Of a DNA stretch of 33,686 nucleotides, positions 30,841-33,686 are shown piece by piece (position 1 is the stretch's first letter; every line of letters starts with the position of its first letter). The position numbers and the translations under genes were made by a program. Source of the stretch: a virus; the IMG/VR virus record IMGVR_UViG_3300034101_003871, positions 1-33,686 of that record. One strand, written 5' to 3'. The notes beneath the pieces are model-generated. The model searched no databases and was not told the DNA's origin. It saw nothing but the letters and a program-made list of their open reading frames with translations.

Positions 30841-30930
30841 GTGTTTATACCGTATCTATTAGGATTGTTGGTAGTGATTACTTTTGGTGGTTTCGCTTGT
30901 GTAGTTTTGCAGATGGGTGAGGATCTCTAA
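30841..30930 (+). CDS. Possible one-helix membrane microprotein, 29 aa
   Basis: From GTG 30841 the frame reads MFIPYLLGLLVVITFGGFACVVLQ followed by MGEDL, a single transmembrane helix with a short acidic tail. The problem is the start: the GTG touches the -10 of the promoter at 30812, so only transcripts from an upstream promoter could use it. An internal GTG at 30874 has an AGGA nine bases upstream but gives 18 residues only. It is kept because the hydrophobic frame is intact and sits in front of similar small genes. Confidence 0.3.
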   Translation: MFIPYLLGLLVVITFGGFACVVLQMGEDL

Positions 30931-30945
30931 ACTAAGGAGCCAGGG

Positions 30946-31056
30946 ATGGCCGATATTATAAATGTAGATTGGTGGTGGATGGGTGTGGGATTTGTTATTG
31001 GTATTGGTTGTTCTTGGGCTGTTTGTGATATTGTTTTTCCAACACTAAGGAAGTAA
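30946..31056 (+). CDS. One-helix membrane microprotein, 36 aa
   Basis: A strong AAGGAGCCAGGG precedes ATG 30946. The product MADIINVDWWW is followed by MGVGFVIGIGCSWAVCDIVF, a transmembrane helix, and ends PTLRK, so the C-terminus is probably cytoplasmic. It is the first of three small ORFs separated by 1 to 3 nt. Single-helix microproteins are common in early phage regions, where some act on host membrane proteins; the target here is unknown. Confidence 0.6.
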   Translation: MADIINVDWWWMGVGFVIGIGCSWAVCDIVFPTLRK

Positions 31057-31057
31057 A

Positions 31058-31132
31058 ATGACCAATAAGGATAAGATTGTGCTGTCTGTGGCGTTTATCT
31101 GTGGTTGTATCGCAACTTTTCTTGTGGGGTAA
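31058..31132 (+). CDS. One-helix membrane microprotein, 24 aa
   Basis: ATG 31058 lies one base after the stop of the 36-residue ORF and is preceded by AAGGAAGTAAA. It reads MTNKDKIVLSV, then AFICGCIATFLVG, a short hydrophobic helix with a charged N-terminus. Size makes the call uncertain, but ribosome site and spacing are good. Confidence 0.45.
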   Translation: MTNKDKIVLSVAFICGCIATFLVG

Positions 31133-31135
31133 AAA

Positions 31136-31201
31136 ATGTTTTCTGGAATCCCTATGATTGTGGAAGCCTTAAAGAAAATGAACGACTCTAAGGGTAGATG
31201 A
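31136..31201 (+). CDS. Microprotein, 21 aa
   Basis: ATG 31136 follows the previous stop by three bases. The peptide MFSGIPMIVEALKKMNDSKG looks like an amphipathic helix with a basic end. There is no good ribosome binding site except GGGG in the end of the previous ORF. Repeat unit I starts just after its stop, as after the other genes of the array. Confidence 0.35.
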   Translation: MFSGIPMIVEALKKMNDSKGR

Positions 31202-31207
31202 TCTAAA

Positions 31208-31301
31208 GCCCTGTGGCGTAACACTTTACGCTGCAAGGCCACGGCCCCATTTTTCATAAACTCTTATCTGGTAACGACTTAGATTTTTTCAAGAAAATCA
31301 C
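31208..31301 (+). repeat. Early-array repeat unit I
   Basis: Short form (94 bp). Hairpin 31208-31239: GCCCTG/CAAGGC outside (one mismatch), GCGTAA/TTACGC inside, internal TG/TG bulge, loop CACT. The box is TTTTCATAAACTCTTAT up to 31267, 52 bp before the -35. The tract is AGATTTTTTCAAGAAAA. Confidence 0.85.
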
Positions 31302-31330
31302 TTGACAATGCCGATAATAGGTAGTAGAAT
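31302..31330 (+). promoter_or_regulatory. Primary early promoter I
   Basis: TTGACA at 31302, 17-bp spacer with CCGATAATAG, TAGAAT at 31325. Confidence 0.87.
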
Positions 31331-31366
31331 ACGCTTATCACAACACCATCATCACAAGGATTCACA

Positions 31367-31801
31367 ATGGACACCATCGCCCTGACCCTTTCGATCACCA
31401 ACGCCCTGCTGCTGCTGCGTAACGTCACGCTCCCGCTGGATGTGAGGGACGATGTCGCCACCGCTATCGAGAACGCCTTCAAGGGACGCGGACTCAACGT
31501 CGGCAACACCAATCGCCTGAACCTGACGCTGCGATACGTTCCCAAGGATCACAAGGTTAGGGCTATAGCCGTGTTCAAGAATACGCTGAGATTCGGACTG
31601 CGTGAGGCAAAGGATTTCGTCGAGATTGTGCTGGGCAAGGACGGATACTACAATAACGAACACCGATGGAAGGATGGTGTGGCTGGCACCCCCGCCACCA
31701 TCACGGGGGCAAAGGCAGATGTTCTCAAGGCCGTGAAGGAACTGGAGAATCTGGGTTGCGAAGTGGTGGTTGACGACTACGGCTGCTCTAATCTCAACTG
31801 A
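31367..31801 (+). CDS. Protein with ribosomal L7/L12 C-terminal-like domain, 144 aa
   Basis: Residues about 62-137 carry the pattern of the L7/L12 C-terminal domain: KVRAIAVFKNTLRFGLREAKDFVEIVLG compares with the bacterial K-I-x-V-I-K-x-V-R-x-x-x-G-L-G-L-K-E-A-K-x-L-V-E, and VLKAVKELENLGCEVVV with the last helix and strand (ALKKALEEAGAEVEV). Between them is a loop of about 25 residues, longer than usual. The N-terminal 60 residues (MDTIALTLSITNALLLLRNV, then LDVRDDVATAIENAF) replace the L7/L12 dimerisation domain. The domain normally recruits translation GTPases to the ribosome, so the phage protein may act on host translation. AAGGATTCACA precedes the ATG; the gene is GC-rich and alone behind promoter I. 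Confidence 0.82.
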   Translation: MDTIALTLSITNALLLLRNVTLPLDVRDDVATAIENAFKGRGLNVGNTNRLNLTLRYVPKDHKVRAIAVFKNTLRFGLREAKDFVEIVLGKDGYYNNEHRWKDGVAGTPATITGAKADVLKAVKELENLGCEVVVDDYGCSNLN

Positions 31802-31807
31802 CATAAA

Positions 31808-31902
31808 GCCATGCGACGTAAGACTTTACGTTGCAAGGCCACGCCCGCGTTTGACGTAAACTCTTGTCCGATAAGCAGTTGCAACAAAACAAAAAATACC
31901 TA
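31808..31902 (+). repeat. Early-array repeat unit J
   Basis: Short form (95 bp). Hairpin 31808-31839: GCCATGCGACGTAA with TTACGTTGCAAGGC (G-U pair and one mismatch), loop GACT. Then CACGCCCGCG, box TTTGACGTAAACTCTTGT (31850-31867), 53 bp before the -35. Confidence 0.85.
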
Positions 31903-31931
31903 TTGACTTCTCAAGTTTCGCACGGTAGAAT
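31903..31931 (+). promoter_or_regulatory. Primary early promoter J
   Basis: TTGACT at 31903, 17-bp spacer with CTCAAGTTT, TAGAAT at 31926, followed by GTCGATATAA. Spacer and leader are shared with the promoter at 32115. Confidence 0.82.
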
Positions 31932-31958
31932 GTCGATATAATCTGTGGAGAAACAAAA

Positions 31959-32132
31959 ATGACAGATCATACATTTACCGTTGTGGTTTCTGATATGTGG
32001 ACAGACGAGGAACTGGATCGACTGTCCGCTTCTACGTCTAATGAGGCGTGGGGAATGGCATGGGAAAAGTGGGGATGGCCCGATGGTATGGGTGCGGATG
32101 TAAAGTTTACGGAGTTGACAACTCAAGTTTGA
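31959..32132 (+). CDS. Trp-rich early-array protein, 57 aa
   Basis: ATG 31959 follows TGTGGAGAAACAAAA. The product has six Trp or Trp-flanking motifs in a short space (DMWTDEELDRL, EAWGMAWEKWGWPDG) and ends KFTELTTQV. The central part probably folds as a helix with an aromatic face. Its last codons contain the whole -35 of the next promoter (GAG TTG ACA ACT), so the coding and promoter sequences overlap here more deeply than at the other junctions. No family is recognised. Confidence 0.65.
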   Translation: MTDHTFTVVVSDMWTDEELDRLSASTSNEAWGMAWEKWGWPDGMGADVKFTELTTQV

Positions 32133-32143
32133 TCGTGTAGAAT
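32115..32143 (+). promoter_or_regulatory. Secondary early promoter inside a coding end
   Basis: TTGACA at 32115 lies in frame within the 57-residue gene (Leu-Thr), spacer 17 bp, TAGAAT at 32138, followed by GTCGATATAAG. Like promoter J, it has CTCAAGTTT in the spacer. Confidence 0.85.
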
Positions 32144-32177
32144 GTCGATATAAGAGAAAAGAGAAAGAGGAAAGAAG

Positions 32178-32381
32178 ATGTTTATTAGTGACTGCTGCGG
32201 TGTTCCGGTGCATTGTCAGGATATTTGCCCTCGGTGCGGAGAGCATTGTGAGAGTGGTGGAGATGAAGCCTACGAGGCTGCGGTTGATGCTTACAATATG
32301 GGATTTGGCCCTCCGGTGACTCGGCGTCAGCGTTGGGAAGAGCAGATGGAAGCGGATGAATATCGTCGTAATGGTTGGTAA
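32178..32381 (+). CDS. Zinc-ribbon protein, 67 aa
   Basis: The start MFISDCCGVPVHCQDICPRCGEHCE has the pairs CC, CxDxC and CPRC-GEHC, a typical treble-clef or zinc-ribbon knuckle arrangement, of a type known from other phage small proteins (S-D-C-C-G then C-x-x-C-G). The C-terminal half is charged and helical (VTRRQRWEEQMEADEYRR). ATG 32178 follows AAAGAGGAAAGAAG. The next gene follows after 19 nt and is served by the same promoter. Likely a nucleic-acid- or protein-binding adaptor. Confidence 0.75.
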   Translation: MFISDCCGVPVHCQDICPRCGEHCESGGDEAYEAAVDAYNMGFGPPVTRRQRWEEQMEADEYRRNGW

Positions 32382-32400
32382 TAACAAGGAGAAAGACAAG

Positions 32401-32640
32401 ATGAGACAACCTAAGTGTGTTGTAACGGTTACTGATACGTTTGGTGGAGAGGCTAACTATGGTTGGGTGAAGCGTTATGAGTTTTCTCCTCGTAATGCAG
32501 AGTCTCAGCGTAGCGTTGTTCGACAGGCCAAGGCATTGGCGAACATGACCTCTGTGAAGGCCGACACCTACGATTATGGTGACGGATACACTGTGAAGCC
32601 GCGAGGATATAACCAGATTATCTTTGTGGATTTTGAGTGA
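32401..32640 (+). CDS. Early-array protein, 79 aa, unknown function
   Basis: ATG 32401 follows a strong AAGGAGAAAGACAAG; an in-frame ATG further upstream would overlap the zinc-ribbon gene by 26 nt and lacks this signal. The product (MRQPKCVVTVTDTFGGEANYGWVKRYEF, then SQRSVVRQAKALAN and GDGYTVKPRGYNQIIFVDFE) is an alpha/beta domain with a central helix and strands either side. I recall similar small proteins of unknown function in other phages, without a name. It is the second gene of the 32115 unit. Confidence 0.72.
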   Translation: MRQPKCVVTVTDTFGGEANYGWVKRYEFSPRNAESQRSVVRQAKALANMTSVKADTYDYGDGYTVKPRGYNQIIFVDFE

Positions 32641-32648
32641 GCCACAAA

Positions 32649-32752
32649 CCCTTGCTGCATAAGACTTTGCGGCACGGGTGGCCGCCCCGATTTGACGCAA
32701 ACTCTTACGCCGCAATACCTTACAGCACAAAAGATTTTTCAAGAAATGGGGC
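32649..32752 (+). repeat. Early-array repeat unit K
   Basis: Full 104-bp unit. Hairpin 32649-32678: CCCTTGCTGCA with TGCGGCACGGG (one G-U, one mismatch), loop TAAGACTT. Then TGGCCGCCCCGA, box TTTGACGCAAACTCTTAC (32691-32708) and AAAAGATTTTTCAAGAAA. Confidence 0.88.
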
Positions 32753-32780
32753 TTGACATACCGATAATAGATAGTAGAAT
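32753..32780 (+). promoter_or_regulatory. Primary early promoter K
   Basis: TTGACA at 32753, 16-bp spacer with CCGATAATAG, TAGAAT at 32775. The downstream ATG is only seven bases past the -10. Confidence 0.87.
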
Positions 32781-32786
32781 ACAAGC

Positions 32787-32993
32787 ATGAATATTCAGCC
32801 GATCAACGACAACAATAGCCGTTTCGACTTGGTGGAAATCAAGTCTACTCACGCCAAAGTGGCGGCTACTCCACACTGTAAGATTCATGGGGCCATGAAC
32901 TGCGTGGCTATTCATGCAACTGGGAAGTTGTGGCGTTGTATCCAAAGTAACCAAGTCAAGGACTGTAGGGCTGGGTGCGAAGAGATTTCTTAA
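32787..32993 (+). CDS. Cys/His-rich putative zinc-binding protein, 68 aa, leaderless
   Basis: The C-terminal half, PHCKIHGAMNCVAIHATGKLWRCIQ, then DCRAGCEE, has the C-x-x-H-G-A-M-N...W-R-C...C-R-A-G-C pattern that I recall from small zinc-binding phage proteins. ATG 32787 begins seven bases after the -10 (TAGAAT ends at 32780), so the expected transcription start coincides with the A of the ATG or nearly so, and there is no room for a ribosome binding site. No other in-frame ATG with a good leader is seen until Met41, which lies inside the motif. The mRNA is therefore predicted to be leaderless. Confidence 0.72.
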   Translation: MNIQPINDNNSRFDLVEIKSTHAKVAATPHCKIHGAMNCVAIHATGKLWRCIQSNQVKDCRAGCEEIS

Positions 32994-33002
32994 AGATTGG
33001 TC

Positions 33003-33030
33003 TTGACAATGGTCGATAATAGAGTATACT
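33003..33030 (+). promoter_or_regulatory. Secondary early promoter
   Basis: TTGACA at 33003, 16-bp spacer with TCGATAATAG, TATACT at 33025. It is the only secondary promoter with the GATAATAG spacer and lacks a repeat unit upstream. Confidence 0.85.
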
Positions 33031-33072
33031 AGGCGACGTAAGGTTTGGTTTTCACTACACGAAAGGGTTTCT

Positions 33073-33480
33073 ATGAACGATGTGATGTTGTTTGGTTCGA
33101 TTGCTACGATTGTTGTTTGCTGCCTCGCTATGTTTGCTGTGTATGGCATCTATGGTGGTGCTTATGGTTCTCTCTCTACCGCAAGGCCAGGAGAGTTCTA
33201 TAACTTTGAATATCTTCAGCCTAACGCTGGTGATCCCGAGCGTTTTCTGGCAAAGGTACTGAGTGTTCATATTCTCGACGAAAATGCTATTCGCAGACTC
33301 AATGCTCGTAGCAACTATCGTCGCCATGATAGCCAGTTTGTGCGTACCAATCATCTGGTAACGTGCCAGACTGCCGATGGTAAGATTCGCAACTTCTATG
33401 CTGAGCGTACGGTGAACTGCCGTAGGCCATTGCTGGCTGGTGCAGCATTCAAGACCGGCTTGGCTAGTCTTCTCTTCTGA
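33073..33480 (+). CDS. Membrane-anchored protein, 135 aa, unknown function
   Basis: Residues about 5-28 (MLFGSIATIVVCCLAMFAVYGIYG) form an N-terminal transmembrane anchor. The rest is a soluble domain: RPGEFYNFEYLQPNAGDPERFLAKVLSVHILDENAIRRLNARSNYRR, then FVRTNHLVTCQTADGKIRNFYAERTVNCRRPL. The pattern of strands ending in FYAERTVNCRR is vaguely reminiscent of WYL-type or SH3-like domains, but I cannot assign it. The domain is probably cytoplasmic, judging by the charged residues after the helix. AAAGGGTTTCT precedes the ATG. Confidence 0.72.
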   Translation: MNDVMLFGSIATIVVCCLAMFAVYGIYGGAYGSLSTARPGEFYNFEYLQPNAGDPERFLAKVLSVHILDENAIRRLNARSNYRRHDSQFVRTNHLVTCQTADGKIRNFYAERTVNCRRPLLAGAAFKTGLASLLF

Positions 33481-33505
33481 TTTTCTCGTGTTGGTGAAAA
33501 GGGTT

Positions 33506-33610
33506 CTCGCTCTAAGTTCTTGTATCCCAAGAGTTTAGGGCGAGGCCCGCCGCACGGTTTTGACGTAAAGTCTTATCTGCCATAGACTTAGAAAAATCTC
33601 AAGCATTCTA
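33506..33610 (+). repeat. Early-array repeat unit L, long hairpin variant
   Basis: CTCGCTCTAA pairs with TTAGGGCGAG (one G-U) and inside it TCTTG with CAAGA around TATCC, giving a longer hairpin (33506-33544) than in other units. The box is TTTGACGTAAAGTCTTAT (33559-33576), 52 bp before the -35; both arm cores carry G instead of the usual C (AAGAGTTTA and TAAAGTCTT). Confidence 0.85.
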
Positions 33611-33639
33611 TTGACAAAACCCGATACTGACAGTATATT
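33611..33639 (+). promoter_or_regulatory. Primary early promoter L
   Basis: TTGACA at 33611, 17-bp spacer with CCGATACTGA, TATATT at 33634. Confidence 0.82.
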
Positions 33640-33672
33640 GGCGACTGCTAACCAATCACACTTGGTGAAATC

Positions 33673-33686
33673 ATGTGTCCTATTAG
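33673..33686 (+). CDS. Start of a further early-array gene (cut by the window)
   Basis: ATG 33673 stands 33 nt past the -10 of promoter L, where the other units have their first gene, and begins Met-Cys-Pro-Ile. TTGGTGAAATC precedes it. Only four full codons are inside the window, so nothing can be said about the product. Confidence 0.4.

Noticed and set aside
25117-33639. CRISPR array
   Set aside because: The repeated elements are about 100 bp, 400-1000 bp apart, contain promoters and are separated by genes, not by short spacers.

Overview
The window is part of the genome of a tailed bacteriophage (Caudoviricetes), most likely assembled from an environmental sample. It holds a head and packaging gene set (large terminase, portal, prohead protease/scaffold, HK97-type capsid) beside a fibre-rich tail module. 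The host cannot be named. The early promoters are near-consensus sigma70 type (TTGACA, 16-18 bp, TATAAT-like), so the host is an ordinary bacterium using a housekeeping sigma factor. No tRNA, rRNA, integrase or CRISPR array was seen.

Left part (1-24276, minus strand, AT-rich): reading in the direction of transcription, from about 24276 down to 1, there is a small acidic ORF, a sigma-70 region 2 protein (candidate late sigma factor), an HTH/coiled-coil protein (candidate small terminase), GDP-mannose 4,6-dehydratase, an HNH nuclease, an ERCC4 nuclease, a Cys-rich protein, large terminase, portal, prohead protease with a nested scaffold gene, a probable decoration protein and the major capsid protein. 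A rho-independent terminator follows. Then comes a virion surface module: two small structural proteins, two large fibres with Mtd-like N-termini, three LamG-like lectin proteins, a beta-rich 927-residue protein, a 411-residue virion protein and a collagen-repeat fibre cut by the window edge. A GTGTATA motif lies 26-45 nt upstream of four of these genes and is a candidate late promoter.

Middle (24360-24944, plus strand): a Myb-like/AT-hook protein and a secreted Tyr/Pro-rich protein, translationally coupled and closed by a strong rho-independent terminator.

Right part (25117-33686, plus strand, clearly more GC-rich): a dense early-type region of about 27 small genes served by 21 recognisable sigma70-like promoters in about 8.4 kb. 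Twelve are primary promoters, each preceded by a copy of a roughly 95-105 bp element: a hairpin with changing stem but constant loop, a GC-rich linker, an 18-bp box (consensus TTTGACGTAAACTCTTAT) and an A-tract/T-tract resembling an UP element. Nine secondary promoters lie between genes inside the units, four of them with the -35 TTGACA containing the TGA stop of the gene before. Recognisable products are an HU-family protein, a ribosomal L7/L12 C-terminal-domain-like protein, zinc-ribbon proteins, a family of small SH3-like barrels, two adjacent very acidic proteins (candidate DNA mimics) and several one-helix membrane peptides. The layout fits a host-takeover region of separately promoted gene cassettes. 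The repeated element is the most unusual feature of the window.
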